Shown here one piece after another: positions 43,060 through 52,145 of a stretch of DNA of 64,000 nt. The number at the start of each line of letters is the position of its first letter. Positions within the stretch are counted from its first letter, which is position 1. The position numbers were made by a program, and so were the translations under genes. The notes under the pieces are model-generated. The model did no database searches. It saw nothing but the letters and a program-made list of their open reading frames with translations, and was not told the origin of the DNA. The stretch comes from an uncultured Flavobacteriaceae bacterium (GTDB lineage Bacteria > Bacteroidota > Bacteroidia > Flavobacteriales > Flavobacteriaceae). The stretch lies in assembly GCA_937929935.1 (NCBI GenBank), contig CALFUL010000004.1:186001-250000 (forward strand), given 5' to 3'.

Positions 43060-44793
43060 ATGGAAACAGTAAAAGAAAGACAAACCGAAACAAAAAAAGA
43101 AACGACCATGAAAATTAGCGGAGCAGAGGCAATCATTCATTGTCTATTAGCAGAAGATGTCGATTTGGTATATGGGTATCCGGGCGGAGCGATTATGCCC
43201 GTTTACGATGAGTTTTATAAGTTTCAAGATAAATTAACACATATTTTAACCCGTCATGAACAAGGGGCAACGCATGCTGCTCAAGGCTATGCAAGAGTTT
43301 CGGGTAGAGTAGGAGTCGCTATTGCAACCTCAGGCCCAGGAGCAACAAACTTGGTTACAGGTTTGGCTGATGCGCAGATTGATTCTACGCCTATGGTTTG
43401 TATTACGGGGCAAGTACCTAGACATTTACTAGGCTCTGACGCCTTTCAAGAAACTGATATCATCGGAATTTCAACCCCTGTTACTAAGTGGAATTATCAA
43501 ATTACCGAGGCTTCTGAAATTCCAGAAATCATGGCAAAAGCATTTTATATTGCAAAGTCGGGTCGTCCAGGTCCTGTTTTGATTGATATTACCAAGAATG
43601 CACAATTTGAAGAATTTGATTTTGCGTATAAAAAATGCAAAGGCGTTCGCAGTTATAACCCAATTCCAAAACCAAATGTAGGTTCTTTAGAAGCTGCTGC
43701 TGCTTTGATTAATAATGCGAAGAAACCATTTATTGTTTGGGGCCAAGGTGTTATTCTAGGTCAGGCTGAAGAAGAATTGAAAGCTATTATCGAGAAAGCG
43801 GGTATTCCTGCTGCATGGACGATTATGGGCGAATCTGCAATACCAACAAGTCATCCTTTAAATGTAGGTATGGTGGGTATGCATGGCAATTACGGTCCGA
43901 ATGTATTGACCAATGAGTGTGATGTTTTGATTGCAATTGGCATGCGCTTCGATGACCGTGTTACCGGAAAATTAGATGAGTATGCAACCCAAGCTAAAGT
44001 AATTCATTTTGAAATTGATCCAGCCGAGATTAATAAGAACGTTGCCGCTGATGTTGCGGTTCTCGGAAACTCCAAAGAAACACTAGACTTGATATTGCCT
44101 ATGCTCAATCACAATAAGCATGAGGCCTGGCATAATAAGTTTAAAGAAAAATATCAAATAGAATTCGATGCAGTAATCAAAAATGATATTCATCCGACGA
44201 AAGAGAAATTGACCATGGGCGAAGTCATTGAAGAAATTAACATTGCCTCAAAAAATAGAGCGGTTATTGTTACTGATGTAGGGCAACATCAAATGATAGC
44301 GTGTCGTTATGCCAAATTTGAGCAGTCAAAAAGTAATATTACTTCTGGTGGCTTAGGTACAATGGGCTTTGCCTTACCCGCAGCGATTGGGGCGAAGCAA
44401 GGCGCAATGGACCGCGAAGTGGTGGCCATTATTGGCGATGGAGGTTATCAAATGACCATTCAAGAGTTAGGCGTCATTTTTCAACACCAGATTCCGGTTA
44501 AAATAGTGGTTTTAAACAATGACCACTTGGGCATGGTACGTCAATGGCAAGAATTGTTTTTTAACAAACGTTACGCCTCAACGGTTATGGTAAATCCTGA
44601 TTTTGTAAAAATAGCTGAAGGCTATCATATTGAATCAAAAAGAGTATCTGAACGTAAAGATTTAAAGGCGACCATTCAAGAAATGATTGCTTCAGATAAG
44701 CCTTATTTCTTAGAAGTTAAGGTTGAGCAAGAAGATAATGTGTTTCCGATGATTCCATCAGGAGCCTCGGTTTCAGAGGTACGATTAAAATAA
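43060..44793 (+). CDS. ilvB: Acetolactate synthase large subunit
   Basis: A 577-residue thiamine-diphosphate enzyme making acetolactate and acetohydroxybutyrate. The start at 43060 follows a strong GGGGAGG site; a longer TTG frame to 43036 is rejected because it lies in the repeat. The MKISG methionine at 43108 is another candidate. Domains in order: TPP_N with VYGYPGGAIMPVYDEF and the catalytic Glu in THILTRHEQGATHAAQGYAR, the central FAD-type domain (about 190-330), and TPP_C with GDGGYQMTIQELGV...VLNNDHLGMVRQWQELFF. It acts with IlvN encoded 625 nt downstream. Confidence 0.95.
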   Translation: METVKERQTETKKETTMKISGAEAIIHCLLAEDVDLVYGYPGGAIMPVYDEFYKFQDKLTHILTRHEQGATHAAQGYARVSGRVGVAIATSGPGATNLVTGLADAQIDSTPMVCITGQVPRHLLGSDAFQETDIIGISTPVTKWNYQITEASEIPEIMAKAFYIAKSGRPGPVLIDITKNAQFEEFDFAYKKCKGVRSYNPIPKPNVGSLEAAAALINNAKKPFIVWGQGVILGQAEEELKAIIEKAGIPAAWTIMGESAIPTSHPLNVGMVGMHGNYGPNVLTNECDVLIAIGMRFDDRVTGKLDEYATQAKVIHFEIDPAEINKNVAADVAVLGNSKETLDLILPMLNHNKHEAWHNKFKEKYQIEFDAVIKNDIHPTKEKLTMGEVIEEINIASKNRAVIVTDVGQHQMIACRYAKFEQSKSNITSGGLGTMGFALPAAIGAKQGAMDREVVAIIGDGGYQMTIQELGVIFQHQIPVKIVVLNNDHLGMVRQWQELFFNKRYASTVMVNPDFVKIAEGYHIESKRVSERKDLKATIQEMIASDKPYFLEVKVEQEDNVFPMIPSGASVSEVRLK

Positions 44794-44799
44794 AAAAGC

Positions 44800-44826
44800 C
44801 CCTCCTTTGGAGGGATTTAAGGAGGA
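44800..44826 (+). repeat. GC-rich hairpin repeat carrying the methyltransferase ribosome-binding site
   Basis: CCCTCC-ttt-GGAGGG (44800-44814) followed by AAGGAGGAC (44819-44827) and the ATG at 44831. It mirrors the element before ilvB: CCTCC can pair with either the hairpin arm or the Shine-Dalgarno. Confidence 0.65.
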
Positions 44827-44830
44827 CATA

Positions 44831-45412
44831 ATGAACGATTCAATACTACAAGACACGCCAGCTATTCATTTAGAATTAGTTCGTAAATCTGAAGAAATAG
44901 AATTTACAATGCCATCTGACTTGTATGTGGGCACCCTTTTAAAAACATTGGTTTCGAGCAAACCAAACGGAAGGTTTTTAGAATTGGGTACGGGTATTGG
45001 TTTGTCTTTATCTTGGATGTTGGATGGAATGAATGAAGGTTCGCAACTAATTTCTGTAGATAATGACCCTAGATTAATCACGATTGCGAAAGAGTGCTTT
45101 GGTACTGATGAAAGAGTTAGCCTTGAGTTAGCTGATGGTTCAGCATGGATTAAGAATTATAGCGGCGCTAAATTCGATCTTATTTTTGCTGATGCTTGGC
45201 CCGGTAAGTATAGCGAAATAGAAGAAATTCTAGAATTAATTACTAAAGGTGGGTTTTATGTGATTGATGATATGGCTGTGCAACCAAATTGGCCTAAAGG
45301 ACATGATAAAAATGCAGAAGAATTGATTGCATATTTAGAAAAAAGAGAAGATTTTACCTTGACTAAAATGAATTGGTCAACGGGATTAATAATAGCTGTT
45401 AGAACAAAATAA
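44831..45412 (+). CDS. O-methyltransferase-like SAM enzyme within the ilv operon
   Basis: A 193-residue class I methyltransferase. The start at 44831 is chosen for its strong AAGGAGG site; an upstream TTG frame at 44807 lies in a repeat. Motif I is RFLELGTGIGLSLSWML (about 48-64), then QLISVDNDPRLITIAKE, FDLIFADAWPGKYSEIEEIL and GGFYVIDDMAVQPNWPKGH, as in family 3-type O-methyltransferases, where the aspartates bind metal. It sits between ilvB and ilvN, 5 nt before ilvN. It has no known part in branched-chain synthesis, so it may be an inserted passenger; the substrate is unknown. Confidence 0.82.
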   Translation: MNDSILQDTPAIHLELVRKSEEIEFTMPSDLYVGTLLKTLVSSKPNGRFLELGTGIGLSLSWMLDGMNEGSQLISVDNDPRLITIAKECFGTDERVSLELADGSAWIKNYSGAKFDLIFADAWPGKYSEIEEILELITKGGFYVIDDMAVQPNWPKGHDKNAEELIAYLEKREDFTLTKMNWSTGLIIAVRTK

Positions 45413-45417
45413 GAGCA

Positions 45418-45942
45418 ATGGAAAAACAATGGTTTACCATTTCAGTATACTCTGAAAACAATGTAGGATTACTGAATAGAATATCAGGAATATTCTTAAA
45501 GCGTCACATTAATATAGAGGGATTAAATGTCTCTAAATCAGAAATTGATGATGTGTCAAAATTTACAATAGTTGTGCATACTACTGAAAAATGGGTGCAT
45601 AATATTGTAGGTCAAATTGAAAAGCAAATTGAAGTGATAAAAGCATTTTATCACACTGATGATGAAACCATTTATCAAGAATCAGCGCTCTTTAAAATTG
45701 CATCAAGCCTACTTTTTGATGAACGTCAAATACAGAATATTATAAAAGAAAGTAATTCTCAAATTGTAACCGTTTCACGTGACTTTTTTGTCTTGGCAAA
45801 GTCTGGGCGACGAAGTGAAATAAATGAAATGCATGATTTGTTAAAACCCTATGGTATTATGCAATTTGTACGTTCAGGGCGTATATCAGTTTCAAAAGAA
45901 GAAATGAAAATATCAGCAATGCTTGAAGATTTTCAAGAATAA
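45418..45942 (+). CDS. ilvN: Acetolactate synthase small (regulatory) subunit
   Basis: A 174-residue regulatory subunit. The N-terminal ACT domain (about 4-78: WFTISVYSENNVGLLNRISGIFLKRHINIEGLNVSKSE) is the valine-sensing module of IlvH/IlvN. The C-terminal domain (about 90-165) completes the family. It is 5 nt downstream of the methyltransferase gene and presumably co-transcribed with ilvB. Confidence 0.93.
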   Translation: MEKQWFTISVYSENNVGLLNRISGIFLKRHINIEGLNVSKSEIDDVSKFTIVVHTTEKWVHNIVGQIEKQIEVIKAFYHTDDETIYQESALFKIASSLLFDERQIQNIIKESNSQIVTVSRDFFVLAKSGRRSEINEMHDLLKPYGIMQFVRSGRISVSKEEMKISAMLEDFQE

Positions 45943-45985
45943 TATAACGCTTCATTGCACTAATGTTTGATTCAGTTAGCCTTAA

Positions 45986-46015
45986 TTGCAGTTTGAACGG
46001 AATATAATATGTTTG
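45986..46015 (+). promoter_or_regulatory. Internal promoter for ilvC
   Basis: TTG at 45986-45988, 19-nt spacer, exact TATGTTTG at 46008-46015. Start near 46022 gives a leader of about 80 nt. A small CCCTC/GAGGG hairpin (46067-46081) lies before the ATG. Confidence 0.55.
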
Positions 46016-46102
46016 CAAAACAATTTTTAAAATCAATACCTAATAAATAATTAATCTAAATAGATTCCCTCCTGCGAGGGAACTACAATAAATTACTAAT
46101 TC

Positions 46103-47572
46103 ATGGCAAATTACTTCAATACATTATCGCTAAGAGATCAACTATCGCAGTTGGGTAAATGTAGATTTATGGAATCGAGCGAGTTCTCTGATGGTGTATC
46201 TGCATTAAAAGGAAAAAAAATTGTAATCGTTGGTTGTGGGGCTCAAGGTCTAAACCAAGGCTTGAATATGAGAGATTCAGGTCTTGATATCTCTTACACT
46301 TTAAGGCAAGGTGCTATTACTGAAAAGCGCCAGTCTTTTTTAAATGCTAGCGAAAACGGTTTTAAAGTTGGTACTTATGAAGAATTAGTACCAACAGCAG
46401 ATGTGGTTATTAATTTAACTCCAGATAAACAACATACCAATGTGGTAAGTACTGTGATGCCCTTGATGAAGAAAGGCGCAACACTCTCATATTCTCACGG
46501 TTTTAATATCGTTGAAGAAGGAATGCAAGTACGTGAAGACTTAACGGTTATCATGGTGGCACCAAAATGTCCTGGTTCTGAAGTACGTGAGGAATATAAA
46601 AGAGGATTCGGAGTTCCTACGCTTATTGCCGTACACCCAAATAATGACCCTGAAGGCAAAGGTTTAGAGCAAGCAAAAGCTTACGCTGTAGGCACTGGCG
46701 GGCATAGAGCAGGTGTTTTAATGTCTTCTTTTGTTGCAGAGGTTAAGTCTGATTTAATGGGTGAGCAAACCATTCTTTGTGGCTTATTGCAAACAGGAAG
46801 TATCCTTTGTTTTGACAAAATGGTTGAAAAAGGAATTGATGCCGCTTACGCTTCAAAATTAATACAGTACGGATGGGAAACCATTACAGAGGGCATGAAA
46901 TATGGCGGAATCACTAATATGATGGATCGGCTTTCAAATCCTGCTAAAATAAAAGCGTTTGAGTTATCTGAAGAATTAAAAGATATCATGCGTCCGTTAT
47001 TTCAAAAGCATATGGATGATATCATGACCGGTCATTTCTCAAAAACCATGATGGAAGATTGGGCAAATGATGATAAGAATTTATTGACTTGGAGAGCCGC
47101 TACTGGTGAAACAGCTTTTGAAAAGACTACAGCTGGTGCTATTGAAATCAGTGAGCAAGAATTTTACGATCATGGTGTATTAATGGTAGCGATGGTTAGA
47201 GCAGGAGTGGAGTTGGCTTTTGAATCAATGACAGAATCTGGTATTATTGCTGAATCTGCTTATTATGAATCATTACACGAAACTCCGTTAATTGCAAATA
47301 CCATTGCAAGAAAGAAATTGTTTGAAATGAATCGTGTGATTTCTGATACCGCTGAATATGGTTGTTATTTGTTTGATCACGCTTGTAAGCCCTTATTGAC
47401 AGACTTTATGAAGTCTATCGACACAGATGTCATTGGCAAGGCTTATGGAAAAGGAAACAGTGTTGACAACGCGAAATTGATTCATGTGAATAAAACACTG
47501 AGAGAGCATCCGGTTGAAATTGTAGGTGCTCGTTTAAGAGAATCAATGACTGCTATGAAGCCTATAGTATAA
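46103..47572 (+). CDS. ilvC: Ketol-acid reductoisomerase, class II
   Basis: A 489-residue long-form (class II) ketol-acid reductoisomerase, second common step of valine/isoleucine synthesis. The NADP site [23 protein letters not shown] lies at about 35-57, with LRQGAI after it; [27 protein letters not shown] (about 153-180) and the duplicated C-terminal knotted domain are intact. Length matches the enterobacterial/Bacteroidota class. It has its own candidate promoter and ends at a terminator. Confidence 0.97.
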   Translation: MANYFNTLSLRDQLSQLGKCRFMESSEFSDGVSALKGKKIVIVGCGAQGLNQGLNMRDSGLDISYTLRQGAITEKRQSFLNASENGFKVGTYEELVPTADVVINLTPDKQHTNVVSTVMPLMKKGATLSYSHGFNIVEEGMQVREDLTVIMVAPKCPGSEVREEYKRGFGVPTLIAVHPNNDPEGKGLEQAKAYAVGTGGHRAGVLMSSFVAEVKSDLMGEQTILCGLLQTGSILCFDKMVEKGIDAAYASKLIQYGWETITEGMKYGGITNMMDRLSNPAKIKAFELSEELKDIMRPLFQKHMDDIMTGHFSKTMMEDWANDDKNLLTWRAATGETAFEKTTAGAIEISEQEFYDHGVLMVAMVRAGVELAFESMTESGIIAESAYYESLHETPLIANTIARKKLFEMNRVISDTAEYGCYLFDHACKPLLTDFMKSIDTDVIGKAYGKGNSVDNAKLIHVNKTLREHPVEIVGARLRESMTAMKPIV

Positions 47573-47577
47573 TATTA

Positions 47578-47604
47578 AAATCCCTGTAATTCAGGGATTT
47601 TTTA
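47578..47604 (+). terminator. Terminator after ilvC
   Basis: AATCCCTG / CAGGGATT stem with a 5-nt loop followed by a T-run. Confidence 0.85.
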
Positions 47605-47661
47605 TTACCCACATACTAAACCTATATTTAAAAAGTTATGTAGACACCAAATTGAATTCAA

Positions 47662-47753
47662 CTACCTTAAGGTAGGCTCTAGAGGTATTCAAAATTTAAA
47701 AACATTAAATTTTGAGACAAGCCTTGGAGTATTTAAAATCTCGATTATCGAGA
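47662..47753. repeat. Three consecutive palindromes upstream of the serine hydrolase
   Basis: CTACCTTAAGGTAG (47662-47675) is a perfect palindrome. CAAAATTTAA-AAACA-TTAAATTTTG (47690-47714) and TCTCGA-TTA-TCGAGA (47739-47753) are perfect inverted repeats. All lie within 92 nt, ending 27 nt before the ATG. Confidence 0.7.
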
Positions 47754-47779
47754 AAAAACCAACGTAACCAATTAACTAA

Positions 47780-49078
47780 ATGCGAAGTCCTAAGTCTGCA
47801 TTAATAATTTTTTTATTGTTTAGCGCCATTGTAATCGTGGCTACTTCGTCAAAATCTACTGACAATTCTGATGGTCATCTGGCCTATGCTGAATTGAATG
47901 CACCCAGAATTCTTTCTGCTGAAGAGATAATAGCCTACAATAGTAAAAAACAAAAACTTGAAAAAGCCTTAAAAACTTATTTCAATCAGGCTCGAGCTAA
48001 TGGGTATATTGTTGGCGCAGGCGTAAGCATTGTTCATGGCGATTCAATAGTTTTCGCTAACGGATTTGGTAAACGAGATCTTAAAACATTAGCAGAAGTA
48101 AACGGTAATACAGTATTTCGTTTAGGTTCACTATCAAAAGGATTCGCGGGCATATTAGCGGCCGATTTAAAATCAGAAGGTAAGTTATCTTGGAATGATC
48201 AAATTACAGATTTTATACCAGAATTTAAGTTTGGTACTACGGCCAATACCTCAAAAGTAAAAGTAGCTCATATATTATCGCACACCTCTGGCACCCCTTA
48301 CCATAGCTTTACAAATCTTGTAGAAGCAGGCTTGTCAGCAGAATCAATCTCAGAAAGGTTTATCGAGGTACAACCCTTAGTCGAACCTGGAAAACAGTAT
48401 AGCTATCAAAATGCAATGTTTGCTATGAGTCAGCTTGTTTTTAAGAAAGCAACAGGTAAGAACACAAAGACGTTATTCAATGAACGTTTTTTTCAACCTT
48501 TAGGTATGAAAAGTGTTTCAATGACTCATGATGATTTGATGAACACAGAAAACAAAGCCCTGCCAAGTGTAAAACGTCGCAGCGGATGGAAATCGATTTC
48601 ACTTAGAGATAAATATTACAATGCAGTTACTGCTGGCGGCATTAATGCAAGTGCAACGGATATGGGTAAATGGATGCGATTTTTGTTAGGAGGTAACCCC
48701 GAGGTAATGAACTCAACAGAAATTCAAGAGGTGTTTAATCCGGTTATATCCTATAAGAATCGTAGAAAATATTACCAAAGATGGGAAGGTCATTTAGAAA
48801 CTTCTTATGGCTTTGGATGGAGAATACATAGATTTCAAGAAACGCCTGATAAAGAAATAACCGTTTGGCATCACGGCGGTAGTGTAAATGGTTTTAGAAA
48901 CGAAATAGCTATGTTTCCTGATTCTGATATAGGAATTTGTGTGTTATTGAATTCACAATCTCAAATTTCAAAGGCAGTAATACCTGACTTATATAAGATT
49001 GTAAAAGAGGTTTTCAGTTCAAATCAAGTGAAAATAAAAACTGAATCGATAGTAAGCTTACAAATAGATAACAACTAG
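47780..49078 (+). CDS. Serine hydrolase, class C beta-lactamase family
   Basis: A 432-residue secreted hydrolase of the beta-lactamase/PBP4-type family. An N-terminal hydrophobic signal (about 7-24) is present. The catalytic Ser-x-x-Lys is SLSK in FRLGSLSKGFAG (about 108-119), the Tyr-x-Asn motif is YQN in QYSYQNAMFA (about 215), and the third box is HHGG (about 364). Members include esterases, D-aminopeptidases and carboxypeptidases; real beta-lactamase activity is not implied. It is monocistronic, downstream of a stretch of three palindromes. Confidence 0.9.
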   Translation: MRSPKSALIIFLLFSAIVIVATSSKSTDNSDGHLAYAELNAPRILSAEEIIAYNSKKQKLEKALKTYFNQARANGYIVGAGVSIVHGDSIVFANGFGKRDLKTLAEVNGNTVFRLGSLSKGFAGILAADLKSEGKLSWNDQITDFIPEFKFGTTANTSKVKVAHILSHTSGTPYHSFTNLVEAGLSAESISERFIEVQPLVEPGKQYSYQNAMFAMSQLVFKKATGKNTKTLFNERFFQPLGMKSVSMTHDDLMNTENKALPSVKRRSGWKSISLRDKYYNAVTAGGINASATDMGKWMRFLLGGNPEVMNSTEIQEVFNPVISYKNRRKYYQRWEGHLETSYGFGWRIHRFQETPDKEITVWHHGGSVNGFRNEIAMFPDSDIGICVLLNSQSQISKAVIPDLYKIVKEVFSSNQVKIKTESIVSLQIDNN

Positions 49079-49241
49079 CTGCTTGCCGTAGCGTTTTCAA
49101 ATTTTGTCTAAGTCTTAACTTTTCGATGCTCATCAATTTATTATCTTTTTAATTGACACCAAGTAGATCTATACTACCTTATTTACTTTCAGCATAAAAT
49201 CCTTATATATTTAAGCACATTAGATATAAAAGGCATACTTC

Positions 49242-49990
49242 ATGGTTAAAATCGCCTACATCGGGGCTGGTAGTTTGCAATTCGGACCGATTATCGTACA
49301 AGACATTTTAATGAGTAGCATTTTGTGCGAAAAAGGTTTAGAAATTCATTTGATGGATATCGAAATAAACCATTTAGATCATGTGATAAAACATGGTGAG
49401 TATGTTAATCAAAAGCTTAACAGGAAAGCCAAAATTATCGCGACTACCAATAGAGATGAAGCTATTAAGAATGCTAACTTTGTTATATGTGCCCTAGAAA
49501 AAGACCGTAATGTATATTGGTCACAAGATTTTCATATCCCTAGAAAATATGGCTTTAAACAGGTTTATGGAGAGAATGGGGGCGTAGGCTCGCTATTTCA
49601 TGCGTTACGAAATATCAAGGTCATTATGGATTTAGCACGGACTATGGAAAAACTATGTCCTGATGCAATGCTGCTGAATTTCTCAAATCCAGAACACAAA
49701 ATATGCGAAGCTGTAACACGCTTAACTTCTATTAAAGCCGTTGGTTTATGTCATGGTGTTTTATGGGTAGAGATCAATTGTCTGAATTATTAAAAGTGCC
49801 CTTAACGGATCTGCAAACCAAAGCTTGTGGGATCAATCACTTTACATGGTTTCAAGAAATTATACAGAAATCAACAGGCGAAGACTTATATCCAAAATTA
49901 CGTGAGATAGAACAAAAAGGAGATTGGTTGGCGAAATGGCATGAATTAGCCTTGGGTAGAATTCTCAGCGACTTGGCTCTGGAAACATGA
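49242..49990 (+). pseudogene. Broken GH4 family glycosidase
   Basis: The remnant of an NAD+/Mn2+-dependent family 4 glycoside hydrolase (alpha-glucosidase/alpha-galactosidase type). The first frame (49242 on) shows the NAD site KIAYIGAGSLQFGP, then NRDEAIKNANFVICAL, GENGGVGSLFHALRNI, NFSNPEHKICEAVTR and GLCHGV. At the T-run 49759-49762 a 1-nt deletion shifts the frame; the other frame continues FMGRDQLSELL, ACGINHFTWF and LALGRILSDLALET to a stop at 49988-49990. The joined product would be about 248 residues, against about 440 in intact members, so the C-terminal half is missing too. No remainder is visible downstream. Confidence 0.88.
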
Positions 49991-50085
49991 TAATGTTGAT
50001 TGCCTTATTGTGAATTGATTTACTTTTCTCAAAGACAGATTCCTGTCACTTAGATAAAAAATATTTTTAAGATATAATAAAATAC

Positions 50086-51828
50086 TTATTTTGATTCTAA
50101 TTGTTTCAAGTCCAATGTTTTTAACATTGTTTCTACCAGTTCATTAGGCTTGAACGGCTTTCCAATCAATCCATTCATGCCATGACTAAGTACATCTTTA
50201 ATAATATCTTCTCCGGTAGAAGCGGTAAGCGCATAAATTGGTATGGTCTTATTATGGGCATTGTCAGAAGCACGAATAGCAATACTTGCATCAAACCCAT
50301 TCATGATAGGCATTTGAATATCCATCAGAATTAAATCATACTCTTTTTTAAAAGCAGATTGAACAGCAATTTGCCCGTTTTGCGCAAAATCATAATCCAA
50401 CTCCCATTTTTTTAAGAACTTTTCAATTACCAAAATATTGATTTTGTTATCCTCAACAACAAGAACCTTCATTCCTTTTAAACGTTTTATGTTGTCATTT
50501 GTAGTATTAGTAGTATCCTTTTTGAGTAATGCCTCAATAGGGTTTCCTTTCTTGAAATGGATTGGAAAATGAAAAGTAGACCCTAGTCCGTAGGTGCTTT
50601 CAACTTTAATATCACTCCCCATTAACGCTAAAAGTTTTTGACAAATAGCTAGGCCTAGACCAGTACCACCGTATAAACGGGTGGTTTCTTCTCCAGCTTG
50701 AGCAAAAGACTCAAAGATTTTATCAATTTTATCTTCAGGAATACCAATTCCTGTATCTTTTATTTCGAATCTAAGAATTGATGAATCTTCTGTTTCTGAT
50801 TCTAAATTCACATCAAGTGTTACAGCACCTGCATCTGTGAATTTAATTGCATTACCAATAAGATTGGTCAATACCTGTGATAATCTAGTTTTATCGCCAA
50901 TCAGAGTGTCTTGAATAAGGCTATCTCTGCATATCTGAAAATGAACGTTTTTACCGGTCGCTTTGTTTTTGAGAATACTTTCAACGGTAGTTAGAACCTC
51001 TTGTAAGCTAAAACTTGCTTGTTCGAGTTCTAATGAACCAGAAACTATTTTATTGTAATCAAGAATGTCATTTACTACCGCTAGTAAATGTTCAGATGAG
51101 TATTTTAATGTAGATAGATTTTCAAGTTGTTCTGCCTTCGGGTTTTCTATTAGTAATAAATGAGCTATACCTATTACAGCATTTAGTGGCGTTCTAATTT
51201 CATGAGACATAGTAGACAAGAAATCACTTTTAGCTTTATTGGCAGCAATGAGGTGAATCTCTGTTTTTTTTATAGTAGTCACATCAGATATTGTACCCAC
51301 AAAAGCTTCTGGTTTACCTGAATTATCTAACACCGGGTTTATTGCAAATTCAAGCCATATAAGCCCTCTTTTCTTACTTAGTATTTGAACTGTTTTATTT
51401 AGTGAGCTTAGTATATTGGTTTTTAAATCAATTAAATCAACAATTTGTTGGTTTTGTTCATCTTTTAAATAAAAATTATAAGGTTTACCTAAACTTTCTT
51501 CAACTGAAACCCCAATAATATCTTCCCACGCACAATTTAGATATGAAAAATTTCCATCTGAGTCAAGTTCGTAAATTATTTCTTTAATGTTACCAGCTAC
51601 TTTTGTGAGTCGCTCTCTAATTTTTTTAATATTATTTTTTAGGTAAGTGTTCTTTTGAGTTAGTTCAATAGAATTTTCTTCAGCTTTTTGCGTAGTAGTA
51701 AGAAGTTCGCCCTCATTTTTTTGGTAGGTTTTGTTGATGGCATCTAGCAATGGAGCAATTTGACGAACCACTGCAGGGTCAAGTTTAGCTTGTTTTATTT
51801 GCGTCACTAGTTGTTTTTGGTATTCCAT
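50086..51828 (-). CDS. Soluble PAS hybrid histidine kinase
   Basis: A 580-residue cytosolic hybrid sensor kinase without membrane segments. Order: N-terminal coiled coil (about 1-75), PAS/PAC domain (about 80-195, IKEIIYELDSDGNFSYLNCAWEDIIG), HisKA with the phospho-His in STMSHEIRTPLNAVIG (about 207), HATPase with NLIGNAIKFTDAG, DTGIGIPEDKIDKIFE and GGTGLGLAICQKL (about 315-400), and a C-terminal receiver with VEDNKIN, LILMDIQMP (Asp about 505) and the Lys in GKPFKP. It lacks a separate output, so it probably phosphorelays to an unlinked regulator. Its neighbours give no input signal. Confidence 0.93.
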   Translation of the reverse strand: MEYQKQLVTQIKQAKLDPAVVRQIAPLLDAINKTYQKNEGELLTTTQKAEENSIELTQKNTYLKNNIKKIRERLTKVAGNIKEIIYELDSDGNFSYLNCAWEDIIGVSVEESLGKPYNFYLKDEQNQQIVDLIDLKTNILSSLNKTVQILSKKRGLIWLEFAINPVLDNSGKPEAFVGTISDVTTIKKTEIHLIAANKAKSDFLSTMSHEIRTPLNAVIGIAHLLLIENPKAEQLENLSTLKYSSEHLLAVVNDILDYNKIVSGSLELEQASFSLQEVLTTVESILKNKATGKNVHFQICRDSLIQDTLIGDKTRLSQVLTNLIGNAIKFTDAGAVTLDVNLESETEDSSILRFEIKDTGIGIPEDKIDKIFESFAQAGEETTRLYGGTGLGLAICQKLLALMGSDIKVESTYGLGSTFHFPIHFKKGNPIEALLKKDTTNTTNDNIKRLKGMKVLVVEDNKINILVIEKFLKKWELDYDFAQNGQIAVQSAFKKEYDLILMDIQMPIMNGFDASIAIRASDNAHNKTIPIYALTASTGEDIIKDVLSHGMNGLIGKPFKPNELVETMLKTLDLKQLESK

Positions 51829-52145
51829 AGGTTGAAAATTTATTAATTAGGGACAGGTAAATGGTGTTTTATTGATAGAAAGAAAATTCTTACAAAATAA
51901 TAAACGCATCAGTATTTCATCATAGTATTAATGATATCGATTATTCGATGAATGGTTATTAGATTTATGAAAAACTTATTTTGAATTCTTATTGTTTTAT
52001 AATGTTAGAGGTGATAGGTAAATCAGTAGGAATAACTGCGTTATTTAATGAAATCAGTTTTTGCTTTAATCTCTTAAATTAAAATTCGGTTGTCTGTGAT
52101 GCGTGTTTCTTACGTATATCATTTGAACCCCATTATAATTTTAAA
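51829..52145. other. 317-nt divergent intergenic region
   Basis: AT-rich spacer between the hybrid kinase and the lipoprotein gene. It presumably carries both promoters, but no exact TAnnTTTG box with a good -33 partner was found, and there is no convincing ORF, hairpin or repeat. Confidence 0.4.

Noticed and set aside
47780-49078. True beta-lactamase resistance gene
   Set aside because: The SxxK, YxN and HxG-type motifs place it in a broad serine hydrolase family; nothing supports antibiotic resistance specifically.
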